Source of the DNA: Epiperipatus broadwayi
Taxonomy: Eukaryota > Onychophora > Udeonychophora > Euonychophora > Peripatidae
Length of the DNA: 64,000 nucleotides
Direction of reading: 5' to 3'
Assembly (NCBI GenBank): GCA_028023455.1
Contig: JAQFVV010000031.1
Span: forward strand, 2,666,001 to 2,730,000
This document shows positions 1 to 10,729 of this stretch, in pieces; position 1 is the first letter of the stretch; each line of letters begins with the position of its first letter. Both the position numbers and the translations under genes were made by a program. The notes beneath the pieces were generated by a model. That model saw only the letters and a list, made by a program, of their open reading frames with translations, had not been told where the DNA came from and did not search any database.

Positions 1-1204
1 TCCATTCTTTTTTATTTCATAAATAATTTCATATAAATAAAGATACAATAAAATACAAATAATCCCCAAAATGCATTTCAAGTCAATTTTCAACTAAGTG
101 AAATAAAACAAAGAAATAAAAACTAAGGTTGGTTTATTAATTAAATAAAATTGTTCAGCTCATCCTGTCATTTAGAAGCTCAAATATCACACCATTTCCT
201 AAAAAACTAACGATATGAATATATTTCTAGCTATCTTGGACAAATATGTCAAGAAATTATAGGAATTATGTGGCACAGTAAAGAGTAGTACAGTACACCT
301 CAACGTATATATGACAAAAAACTTATTTTTAATAATGGTGAATTCCAAAAAAAATACAAAAAACTACTATTCTATTTAGAAAAAGAAATATATTACTTAA
401 TATTAAGTTAAAATATTGAATATTAGAAGGGGAAAAGAGCAAAAATTATTAGACAGCAAGAGAAAAAAAGCTACAAAACTGAGAAATACAATTTGTAATT
501 GGGAACAAATAGCATAAAGAAACTGGATAAAAAACAATCAAGGTAAAAATATCTTTAAAAGCAGAAGAATTGATAAGAAAGTCTGGCATGAACCACAATC
601 TGAGAATTAAATTTGGGTCATGAGAGCCTTACATTAAAAAAAAAAATCATAATCAAGCTTAGAAGTTTTCTTTCAGATAACGTTAGGAGTCAAATATTAT
701 TTGATCAACGGTTATTTTCTGAAGCTGAAATTAGTTGATTGATCCTAAATAAAAGGAAATGTTATTACTAGAGGTAAAAAATCTGAGGCATTGCATTGTA
801 AAGTAGTGTTATAATCCTATTTGATCCAACTTGGGTTTCAATCTTTACAATAATTTGTGGAAATATTTACAATGATTCCAGGAATCAGAAGGATCAAAAT
901 AAGATACAGGATGTATGATAAAAATTTTAATTTTAATCAATTAAAATAAAAGACAAAAACTTTCTGAATTAAGTTTTTCAAAAAGAAAAGTTTGTATCAG
1001 AAGTCAGCAAACAGCAATGCAAAATATTAAATAGAGAGAATATTGAATCAATTGTTCTATATATGGACATATTTGTAAAAGAGGTATTGATTTTCTGCAG
1101 TGGGTACCAGTTTTATCTATTTTTTTCTGTGCTGGAATAGATTGCAATGGGGTATTGTTGTTTGATGGTAAATGATAAAAGCAGTGACAATACTGCCATT
1201 AGGT
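1..1204. other. AT-rich intergenic DNA
   Basis: No coding frame, RNA gene or repeat could be recognised. The sequence is rich in A runs and short AT words, like most of the window. Confidence 0.6.
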
Positions 1205-1330
1205 TTTCCTGAAGGGTTGTGATGATGGTGTAGCTGTATTTTTATATTGGACTATTTCCATCATCTAATTTGTGTGTTGAATGTCTTTAGAAAAGTTTAA
1301 TTTTATTTAAATATTCCAAATGCATTCAAC
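1205..1330 (-). repeat. Dispersed repeat shared with 10.5-10.7 kb
   Basis: The block with ATTGGACTATTTCC near 1246 and TTTAAATATTCCAAAT near 1305 recurs at 10537-10625 and again, inverted, at 10644-10729. GATGATGG (about 1222) and CCATCATC (about 1258) form a local hairpin. It lies directly downstream, on the minus strand, of the SINE head at 1484-1584, so it may be that element's tail or the end of a Penelope-type element. Which of these it is cannot be decided here. Confidence 0.6.
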
Positions 1331-1433
1331 TGTTAGTAATATCACAGCAAACAACTGTTAGTAATATCACAGCAAATAGGTTAGTATATGCTCTAACTGT
1401 TAGTAATATCACAGCAAGCAGGTTAGTATATGC
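1328..1433. repeat. Short tandem repeat, three 23-bp units
   Basis: The unit AACTGTTAGTAATATCACAG plus CAA occurs three times. Two of the copies are followed by GGTTAGTATATGC. The array joins the tRNA-derived head at 1484-1584 to the dispersed repeat at 1205-1330. It looks like a duplicated spacer within a SINE or retroelement end. Confidence 0.85.
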
Positions 1434-1483
1434 ACAATGTTTTGAAAGGTATTTTTCTCCCCTCTTCTTCAGGTGTTGCTGGC

Positions 1484-1584
1484 CTGACCAGTGACAGTAC
1501 TAGCATGGGATTCAAACCTGAATCTTTAGATTCTTGATTATTGAATTTTAAGGTAACGCTCCAACCAACTGAGCCATCCTGCCA
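1484..1584 (-). mobile_element. tRNA-derived SINE head
   Basis: Read on the minus strand, the block starts GGCAGGATGGCTCAGTTGG. The pol III A box TGGCTCAGTTGG lies at 1565-1576 and the B box GGTTTGAATCC at 1508-1518, 46 bp apart. This is the layout of a tRNA gene or tRNA-derived promoter. The 3' half does not fold as a clean acceptor stem and continues into a non-tRNA body (CAGGCCAGCAACACC), so a SINE or retroelement-linked tRNA-like segment fits better than a functional tRNA gene. It lies immediately 3' of the Penelope-like remnant on the same strand. Confidence 0.7.
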
Positions 1585-1639
1585 AAGGCAACAGTATGTA
1601 GTAATTTCATATACTTATCTATGAGGTTCCTCCTGATTT

Positions 1640-2099
1640 CACCACTTTTTCCTCAGAGCAAAGTTGATTAGTGGTTTCCATACATTATGTATAGTCACAC
1701 TAGGTTGGCTTATGGGATTTTTTGTCATTGTCATGTGAGCAGCTTCTTTAAACTTTCTTCTTTGTACCTTTTCTTCTTTATCCAATATTTTTGTATTTTC
1801 CCAAACATATGTTTATTGGTACAGACATGGTCTGCTACCTTAGACACATCTGTTTTCTCTCTTCTAATCATCAGTTTATGTTCTTGCAAGTGCTTTTGAA
1901 TGGGATGGCTGGTCTCACCAATATATGTTCTTCCACATTCACATAGTATTTCATAGATGCAGTTTTTTCTTTTCAGCATTTCAAGTTTAGGCTTTGTATA
2001 TGTTAGAATTCCTCCTAGTGTGGTATGGCTCTAGAAAGCTGTTCTGATGTTATACTGATTGCAGATTTTCCTTAATTTGTTTGCTATTAGATTATAAAA
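1640..2099 (-). pseudogene. Penelope-like element, GIY-YIG C-terminus (broken)
   Basis: Minus-strand translation from about 2098 gives the linker and endonuclease end of a Penelope-like retroelement. A conserved TTLGGILTYTKPKLE segment is followed by CECGRTYIGET, the GIY-YIG nuclease signature with its CxC pair, and then HLQEHK. In the family this domain follows the reverse transcriptase and nicks target DNA. An in-frame TAG lies at about 2030, just before the SHTTLGG block. A stop follows KKLLT at 1731. The next conserved part (ISQPSVTIHNVWKPL) continues in another frame to about 1670, so at least one frameshift is present. The reverse transcriptase is absent. This is an inactive 5'-truncated copy. 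Confidence 0.8.
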
Positions 2100-3660
2100 A
2101 AAGAAGAATTGCAAGATTTTTTTTTAGGGTAACAGAAACATTCTAAAGTAGGTGATATTTTTAGTCACACAGCCGTGAAATCTCAAATCAATTACAGAAA
2201 AAAAAATTTAGCAATTAAAAAATGAATTTAAATTTAAAAATTTTAATTAATTCTCTTTTCAAATTTAAATTAATTTTTATAAATAATCTATTAAATTTTA
2301 ATTCATCTTTTTAAAAATATTTTCATTGAATTTACATAAATACATATTTTATTATTTTTACTTATCTTTCAGCCATTTTTGTATGGCATATTGCCAAAGG
2401 TAACTTAGATCTTTTGGGTGCTTTTAATTTACATTTATATATAAAAATATAAATTAATAGAACAGAAAAAAATGATACTTTGACAATGGTCATATGAAAA
2501 TTGTAAAACTCAGAAAAAATAAATTATTTATTATGTGAAAATCTTGAATAACATAAATGCTATTTATATGATCAGAACAGGAGGAAGGGGGTAAGTAAGC
2601 AAGGCATGAGGGCACCAATACAGGAGGGGTACAGGACATAGAAATGGTGCAGAATTAAGAATACATTTATTTTTGTTCTGCTACCTGATCCATTATTTCT
2701 ACAAAATAATGAAATATAAACATATTAAAATAATTAATTACTTTTTGAAATATGGTTTGGCAATTATAATTTTCTACAATTTGATTTTCTCTCAGGATAT
2801 TGTCAGTTATGTTTTCTTAAGCTGGGTTTACATGATATGTATTTCAAATCATGTTGCTATGCAATACGAAAATGGAACAGTCCATTTTACTATTAATATC
2901 CATGTCATATATATATATATTGTGATGGTTATTTGATATTTGTAAAATAACAATAATAAACATAATTTCAATTTTTTTATTGGTTTATTATAAAAATACT
3001 ATCTTAAATTGACCGTGCCCAACAAATTTTTTTAAAAAAAAATCAAAATATCTTCCTGGATTTTTATAGCATTTAAAATTCTTAAGGCAATTTTGGTTTC
3101 ATTTTAAAAAAAAAACACACAAATAAAACAAAAAGAACAATATGCTAATAAGATGCATAATATTACATATATATGGCTAAATTAGTTAAAATAGAATCAG
3201 TTAAAGCAAAATTAGTGTACACAATGATATTACAGCTAAATAGTGACAAACTTTTAATGTAATAATTAAATGTGTTGGTGTAAGTATGAATGTTTATGTT
3301 TTTCTGATATATTTAAATATAAAGGAATACCATTTTAAAATATTAAGGTAGTTATTTTAAATCTGAAATAAAATTTCAATTATCATGTGAATGGTAAATA
3401 AAATAAAAATCATAATATAAATTTTTGTGCTAACATTGTGATTTGTATACAGTATTTAATTTTATTAAAGCATATTTTATTTAAATATGCTTTAAAATGT
3501 TATGTGCATACCTCTCAATTAAGATGTTGTTGAAATGGAAAATTTCAAAAGTCATTTGCTATTATAACTAAATACCGATATTGTATTAAAAAAATGATTG
3601 CCTAAACATAATTATTAAACCAGTTTTAAAATTAATGGACTTACTCTTTGTAAACAATTT
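2100..3660. other. AT-rich intergenic DNA
   Basis: Long A/T runs and a short TA tract near 2910 are present. No supported gene was seen. The 87-codon frame at 2673-2936 has no recognisable domain and looks like composition noise. Confidence 0.6.
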
Positions 3661-3664
3661 TATA

Positions 3665-4701
3665 CACCTGGGTCTCATTTTACGCGATAGATAAGTTCCT
3701 CAGAAAACACGCGCAAACGAAATCACGCAAAAATAGACATAACTTACATTGAAAAAGGGGGGATGCGGTCTGTGATTTTTCAAAATTTGCATAAAAGCAA
3801 AGCACCAATGTAAAATTACTTTAAAATTCGCGCGCAAAAAAAAATAAGGAAATAAAATATGACTAATAAAAAATTTCAAATTTGAAAAAAATTGATACAA
3901 GACAAACTTTTTTTAACTATAATATTTAATTTTATTCAAAATAATATATTTTTATGCATAATTTACATTTTTTTATACACGTTTTAATTATTATCGATAT
4001 TTGCCGAAAAACACATGTTCGTTTGCAAATTGAGGAAATACAACTAGCGCTAACTTCACACTCATGTTGTATCAATAGATTTCTGGTGACAACGTAATTA
4101 GTATTTAATCTTTGAGACGATGATTTTATTAATTGTTTATGAACTTAGACTTACGATAATAAAAAGACATTTATTCACCACTGCTGGAAAAAATTTAATT
4201 AAAACTAACAACTAAAAATTAAATTCTTATTTTTGTCTTTAATTTTCAATTCCGTTTAAAAATCAAATTTCGTTTCACTGCTATTACTCACCTTTTAAAA
4301 ATAAACTTGCGGACACTAAATGATTAATAATTGATTACATTCTTTTTTAAAAAGCAAAAACAGAATGTGATTTAAAATGCAAAATTAACACGCACAATGT
4401 TTGAACAAATTTACATTATAATCTTGTAAAATTTAATGTGTGTATACATAAAATGTGGAAATTATGATTTTAATTTCATTATTGCATAAAATCTTACTAT
4501 TATAAAGCACTGAAAATATTGAAATTACTAAGATGAAAGTCGAATTCCAATAATGTGCTATTACTTTCAATATAACGTAAGTGCGTGAAATTTATTATTT
4601 AAAGTAATAGCGCATTATCGGAGTTCGACTTCCGGTGAACTTCAAAATCACGTAACTTCAAAATCATGCTAAATAAGTCCGCATAAAAAGAGATCCAGAT
4701 G
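3665..4701 (+). mobile_element. Non-autonomous TIR DNA transposon, copy 1
   Basis: The element begins CACCTGGGTCTCATTTTACG and ends with the near-inverse, TAAAAAGAGATCCAGATG. TATA flanks it on both sides, so the target duplication is TA or TATA. It is about 1.04 kb and has no transposase frame. Two further copies lie at 40618-41790 (inverted, longest) and 52235-53204. Copies differ by internal deletions as well as substitutions. The superfamily is unassigned: TA-type flanks would suit a Tc1/mariner-mobilised element, but the termini match no family I can name. Confidence 0.85.
4538..4630 (+). repeat. Conserved subterminal hairpin of TIR element, copy 1
   Basis: The left arm (4538-4567, AGTCGAATTCCAATAATGTG onward) and right arm (4601-4630, ending GGAGTTCGACT) pair over 30 bp with a 33-nt loop. 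The few mismatches are of the G.T/A.C type. The same hairpin is present in both other copies. Confidence 0.85.
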
Positions 4702-5458
4702 TATATAAGAAATGACTAAAATTAGAAATTTCACTTCTCAGAAAATGATTAAAAAAGCAAGTCATATATAATGTGACATTACTTTAATAAGCTTGAAGTT
4801 ACAAAAATGCAATACAGCTCAAACAAGTTCTTAATTAATAAGTGTGGTGTGAGAAAATATTTAAAATCTCTATCCAGAACACTCTCATCTCCAGACCAAC
4901 TGGTTTCGAGCTTCCTTAGCATCTTAAAAAAAAAAACCTGTTTTAATGTTGATGGATTGATTCAAAAGACAAAATTTCATCATCACTTGTTGTTCTAATT
5001 ATTTTCATGTCTCTGTGGTTTTACATTTAAAATGCCTAAGATTTTCAATAATTTTTTCCTAGAAAAAACATTCTTAAAGATTTTAATAAAAATAATTGGA
5101 ACTCTTAAATACTTTAAGTAAATTTTAGAGTATAAAGGTGCTGTGCATTGATACTAATAAACAGCAAATATTTTAATAAATAATCTCATCACACATAAAT
5201 AAGCTTATATAATAGAATTTATTTGAATAACAAATTAATTCTTATATACACTTATCTATTAAAAATGTTTACATATGCATGGCATTCACTGAAAAATTCT
5301 TTGTCCAAACTACACTCTTCTATATGTGTTAAATCTTCACCAAATGCTTAATAAAACCACACTTTTTTCTTATTCTTTTGTAACACTTGTTCTCTTTTCT
5401 TTTAGCAGGAAATTATATATTAATATATAACAAATACAAAACTTCAATTTATTTCCAC

Positions 5459-5461
<3 letters not shown>
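4702..5461. other. AT-rich intergenic DNA
   Basis: No gene or repeat is supported apart from A/T runs. The 63-codon frame at 4807-4998 has no recognisable features. Confidence 0.55.

Positions 5462-5496
<35 letters not shown>
5462..5496. repeat. (TA)n microsatellite
   Basis: About 17 uninterrupted TA dinucleotides. Confidence 0.95.
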
Positions 5497-5500
<4 letters not shown>

Positions 5501-8500
5501 GCCCTTTTATATGGGTCACCATTTAAGTTTTGTGCTAATTTAGTAGAAAATTTTAAATTTAAGAAGTATTTTAAATGTGTGATGTTGACTTTGCTTGTGG
5601 TAATGTTACCATAAGTTTAATTAAAGCAATCTATGAGTATTTGATATGTGAATTGTGTTGGTATTGAGAAGATATTAAAATGATGATGATTATGATGTAA
5701 TACTGCATTAATAAATTTAATAACAAATGTTTAAAGCTAAAGTATTTAAAAGACAAGTTAAAATTAGACAAAAATATTTATTTAATTTGAAATATATGTT
5801 AAAAGTGAATAAAAATATTTTAAATTATAAGTACTTAAATTGAGATTAATATTTGATTTTAATCATATCAAATAATTATTTTAAAATCTGTTATAATATC
5901 TTAAATATTTAAAAATAAATATTTATTTTAAAAAAAAAGCAATTGTTAAGTTTATTTTTAGACTATGAAGCGTTCTTGTTTTATAAAGAACAGATGTTAT
6001 ACACACATGCGTGGAAGTTGTCTAATAAAGTTGCATAATTATTTTAAAAAAATCATGTTGTAAAATTTATAAATAATACGTGAGTTATCACGAGATAAAA
6101 ATAAAGATATTAATGTAAAGTATTAAATTTGATTTTATAAAATATTGTCTTAAAAATATAACGTATTTAAAAAGATTTAGTTTATTTTAAATGATCTTAT
6201 AAAAGTTAAGATTTAAATCAAGTGAGAAATAATATTTCAAAAGAATGTTTAATAGATTTGAATAAATGATAAATATTGTTTTAAAAGAATTTGATAAAAT
6301 ATTAAATATTAAATAAGTCATTATTTATTTTTAATATTGTGTTGGTAAATATGTAAATAAGAAATTTTGATTGTTTAAACCTACCAATCAGATAAGGAGT
6401 TTCTGGCAGTATATAAGCTGGATTCAATTGTTGAGGGGGTCTCTCTACAATAAAACTTCTAAGTCGTTTGTGCTATTAAAAAAATAGCCAAGTAAATTTA
6501 TAAACGCTCTTAAAATCAGTTGTAAAATCATAAGAGTGTTATTGAATAATTTATAATATTTTAAAATAATGAATATGCAGTAGATATCTTAATAATTCCC
6601 TATTATCTTCTCAATATCGAAACTCAATTTACGTACAAATAATCAATGGAAACATCACGTATCGGAGAAATATATCAGAAACTTTATGCTATAGAAGTAA
6701 CAGACGCTGGATTAGTACATAAAACTACAAGATGGAGAAAAGTAGTATTTTGGACTATAAATAGTTTTCAAAAGTTAAATTACTATTGTCTATTACTAAT
6801 AGATATTTTAAAAAATATAAATATTTCTGTAAAAGAAAGTATTTTGACAAATTATAGAAGTAAAATATGTATCTTAAGGAAAGATATAAGATGCAGTAGT
6901 AATTTTAAATAAATACTTGCCTCGTTAAGTCTTTATGCTTAAAAGACTAGAGATTGATAATTTGAAAAGGCAAATATATTATAAGTATAAGTATTTTTAA
7001 AAATCGTAATATAATAAAATTATTTTATTAAAGTTATCTAAACGCTGGACTTTGTAGATGGAAAAATTAATTCTTACCGGAATATGGTATTTACAAATGC
7101 GCAAGTAGTACATGGATATCCAAGTCAAGTTAAACTAAGCCAAGCCAAACTAAGTTAATTTAAAATAATTGAAGGATAATTTTATAAATTATAACTTAGT
7201 TTTGAAATAATGACTTTTGAATAATATTCTATGAAGAACTGGATCCAGACAAAACTTATAACTATTGTTTTAATTTTGTTTTGTTTTCTTGGGAACTTAT
7301 TTTTATTTTATTGAAAAAAAAGAACGTTATCATTTTATTATAAACTTTCAAGAAACACGTGATACAACGGAACAGGAAATAGTGTTTTATTGACTTTATA
7401 CGGAGGATATTTGTTAGAACTTTATGGTAGGACAAAAATCGACGATGGACTATGTAATATGATTTTATTTTATTTATTTAACATAAAATTTAAATATTAT
7501 TAAACTCTTTAAAAAGTAGGTTAGGTACATTTATTAAATAGTAACTTAAAAATAATATAATAATTAATTACATAAACTTATTTTTATAATTAATATAACA
7601 CGGAATATTCTAATGAATGTTTATGAGTGAAAATGTGAATGATTTTTATTTTATGAAGCTGCAAATTCCGAAGAATACTGGATAGCAGAATGGACAATAT
7701 TATTATTATGGTAAAAAATATTGTATAATGATTTTTAATGAATTTAATATGTTTTTCTTTAGATCAACTGAATATTATGTTGTTGTAGAATGAATGGATA
7801 AATATTTTATGAAAACACATACATTATATTGGCAACGAACTTTATTAAAATATGCATAAGTTTTTTAATTTATAATATAAACATGATACAACATTACGTA
7901 AAAGCTTAGAAATAATTATATGATTCTTTCGTAAATAATTTTGATATTTTTATTTATGCTTAGTATTAAAATGATGTTTATTATTTATCTAAGTAATTAT
8001 TTTATTTTTGCAATTTAGAAAAGGATTTTAAAAGTCTATATTTTTGTGTATTTTGTTTATTGAATAAGTTAAGTTACGTTATGAGTAGAAGCCTATATTT
8101 AGATTGAAAAGTTTACTAAGTATAGACAATATAGTATGAGTAATTTGGATAATGAATATTTTATTTGAAGTTGATATTTGTTTTCCCGGAAAATGTTTTA
8201 AATAAGTTTAGAATATGATTTATAGATAGAAATTTATTAGAAAGGTTAGTAAAGCACATAGGGTAAAATAATGATTTTACACAGAAAGGAATCATAAAAT
8301 TTATCTAATGTAATGTTTTATGAATTTAAAATTGATAAATGATTTAAATATTAATGTTTGAATAATACAGATATAGAATGCATATTTTATAAAACATATA
8401 ACAGGAATTACATTAGGTGGAATATAATTATAGCCAATCATTTATTTTACATTATACAGAGATATTAATTTTATATAAAGCTCTTAGGCAATGCTAATAA

Positions 8501-9751
8501 CAAAGTGAATACATGATAATACATTATAAATGATATTTAATTAATATAGTTATTTAATAGGTAGAACTGCATTATGTACACATGCTACATAATTAGTCTT
8601 GACATATTGTTATTTGTAGTAATTAAAGTACAACTATTTATTTAAAATCTAAGTTTAAGGAAAACACACTGTAATCATATTAATATAACATTTGAAGGAA
8701 TGTGTAATTGCTTATTAAGTACATAAGTTAATAACAGTGTAAGCCTCTTATATTTGTATTTCTTATTTTTATTTTATTTGTTGTCATAAGTTAAAACTGT
8801 AAATAGTGTAAATAAATTTTATTTGAAGTTATTGTAAATAAATTTGTTAATTTGTTTTAAAAGTGTGTCGAGTTTCATTATTTTCACCTCAGCATTTTGA
8901 CATCAGATGATTTGAAATAAACATAATATTTGCACAAAATTGAATTTATTATTATTACTTAGAATTGAATACCATATTTGCTTAACATTACTTTATAAGA
9001 ATTGATTGACATGAACAGAAAATATTGCAATGGTCATAAGATGATTATAATACACATTATAAGAATACAATATTGTTTATTGCCACAGATTATTAAGTCT
9101 AAGATTTTGATCTATTTTAAAATGAAGATACCATATAAAATAAAAGATATACATATAATTGTTTATTTATTTAATAATTGATTATATCATAGAAATAGAT
9201 GAGATTAAATTACACTTTAAGATTATTATTTATTATTATTATTAAAATAAGTTAGGTGTATCTAGGTTTGATGTAAAATCCCACATCATACTTATTTACA
9301 TGAGTTATTATTATTTTAAAACAGTTTAGAAGAACCTGAGATTATTTAATTATATTTTAAGTTAAAAGTTAGGAATTATTTTAGTATTATTGAAGATAAT
9401 TTATTCCATTTTAAAAGTCATAAGAATGCTATAGATGTAGTGGTAAAGTGATAGGGTAGTGATAGTATTCTTATGCCATTGAGACAGTATCTTGGGAGAT
9501 ATTGACTCAGTGTAAATCTGCTTATTACTTTGTAACTTTACTTCACAGTCTCATAATTTTATTAAATACTTATTTAATTAGTATAATCTAAAACTATATT
9601 GATTTTGATGATTGATAATAAATTTAATTAAGATATGATAATATAAAAGTATATTAAAGATAGATATGCAAATTTTAATGAAGCATAATAATGTAACTGA
9701 GCTAGTTGTATTTTAAACTATTTTACATATCAAGAAGTAAGGGTACAATAT
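5497..9751. other. Long AT-rich intergenic block
   Basis: About 4.2 kb dominated by TTTAAA/AATATT words, with no domain, RNA gene or terminal repeats seen. The 88-codon frame at 6646-6912 opens with a slightly more balanced composition but matches nothing I know. A small perfect-end hairpin, CATAAGAATGCTAT (9419-9432) against ATAGTATTCTTATG (9462-9475), is the only structure noticed. Confidence 0.5.
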
Positions 9752-9807
9752 ATATATATATATAATTGTACTAGATCGGAATATATATATATATATATAT
9801 ATATATA
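9752..9807. repeat. (TA)n tracts at the edge of a hammerhead repeat
   Basis: Two TA tracts are separated by a short unique piece (TTGTACTAGATCGGAA). They end at the start of the hammerhead-bearing repeat, which seems to have inserted in or seeded the microsatellite. Confidence 0.85.
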
Positions 9808-10290
9808 GTGCATAAAAGGTCTGCCCATCCCTCACATATGTATGTATAAATGGATTATTCTTCTGTACATGAGGAGTCAGAATGACTAAACATCAACATG
9901 AGTAGTATGACAACCTTGGCACTAATGTGGGCTTTGAACATTCCACCATCAGATTTTCAATGAAATAGAAGGCTGAAGAGTTGTAGGTTGGAGTAGTTTG
10001 AAGGCTGTCCATTAAAGTATGAAGATTGGCTATCTTAATATAAAACTGAGTACTGATTGTATATATGTGTGGAGATGGTAATCTGGACAAACTGATGAGT
10101 GCTGGATTAGCACGAAATACTTATATTGGTGATGATTTATCTTTTCAACATGTGTGTGATCAGTTGTATCAAAATATAAGATGGCACTGAGAGTTGTGGG
10201 TCATGTGGAAGTCTGAGTTTGAATCCCACATATATTATATATATATATAAATGCAGATGTTAAGCCTGTACAATGTATGAAGTTAAAAAT
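9804..10290 (+). mobile_element. Hammerhead-ribozyme repeat, copy 1
   Basis: This dispersed repeat is shared with 22268-22805 and, inverted, 47050-47395. The order is: a GTCTGCCCATCCCTC block, a body whose antisense strand reads as a conserved peptide (IKIANLHTLMD...IENLM.ECSKP), the hammerhead at 10077-10141, and a tRNA-like segment with a B-box-like GTTTGAATCCC at 10217-10227. A tail containing AAGCCTGTAC follows. Downstream sequence here matches sequence upstream of the body in copy 2, so the family seems to exist in head-to-tail units. Hammerheads of this kind are known from Penelope-like elements and retrozymes, and Penelope fragments are present nearby. The antisense peptide conservation may reflect former coding DNA or merely shared ancestry. 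Confidence 0.75.
10077..10141 (+). ncRNA. Hammerhead ribozyme, type I (core intact)
   Basis: The 65-nt fold has the catalytic core CTGATGA at 10092-10098 and GAA at 10114-10116. Stem II is GTGCT/AGCAC (10099-10103 with 10109-10113) closed by GGATT. Stem III is the short half-palindrome ATAC/TTAT (one mismatch), and A10125 is the predicted cleavage residue. The upper part of stem I pairs ACAAA with TTGGT (one mismatch). An internal loop follows, then a lower helix GGTAA/TTATC. A short palindromic stem III normally works as a dimer. All invariant core residues are present. Self-cleavage is inferred from the fold, not shown. Confidence 0.75.
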
Positions 10291-10536
10291 CATAAAAAGT
10301 TATTTACTTTGACAATGACACAAGTTCGATTGGTAAATTTGTCAATGATAGCTGTAGAGAATAACATATGCAATACTCTAAATGTTGACGATATTGTATC
10401 TAAATCCAGTTCCATTAAGCTCAGAAAGTAACTTTATAATTGTATATAATATCTTTAATAAAACAGTAAAATGTAAATAAAATCACTTAGAATTTTCCTG
10501 AAGATTTCTGATGATGGTATTTTAGTTGTATTTATA

Positions 10537-10729
10537 TATTGGACTATTTCCATTATCTAATATGAGTACAGTATTGAATGTCTAGAAAAAATTAATTTTA
10601 TTTAAATATTCCAAATACATTCAACAGTATGCTATTACGAACAGTTGAATGTATAAGGAATATTTAAATAAAGTTAAATTTTTCTAAAGACATTAATATT
10701 GCTATTAAATGGTCGAAATAGTCCAATAT
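10537..10729. repeat. Foldback palindrome with ATTGGACTATTTCC ends
   Basis: Arms 10537-10625 and 10644-10729 are inverted copies with an 18-bp spacer. One arm is homologous to the single copy at 1205-1330. This suggests that two oppositely oriented element ends were joined, or an inverted duplication. Confidence 0.8.

Noticed and set aside
1484-1584. Functional tRNA gene
   Set aside because: A and B boxes are good, but no complete cloverleaf or acceptor stem could be drawn and the sequence continues into a repeat body.
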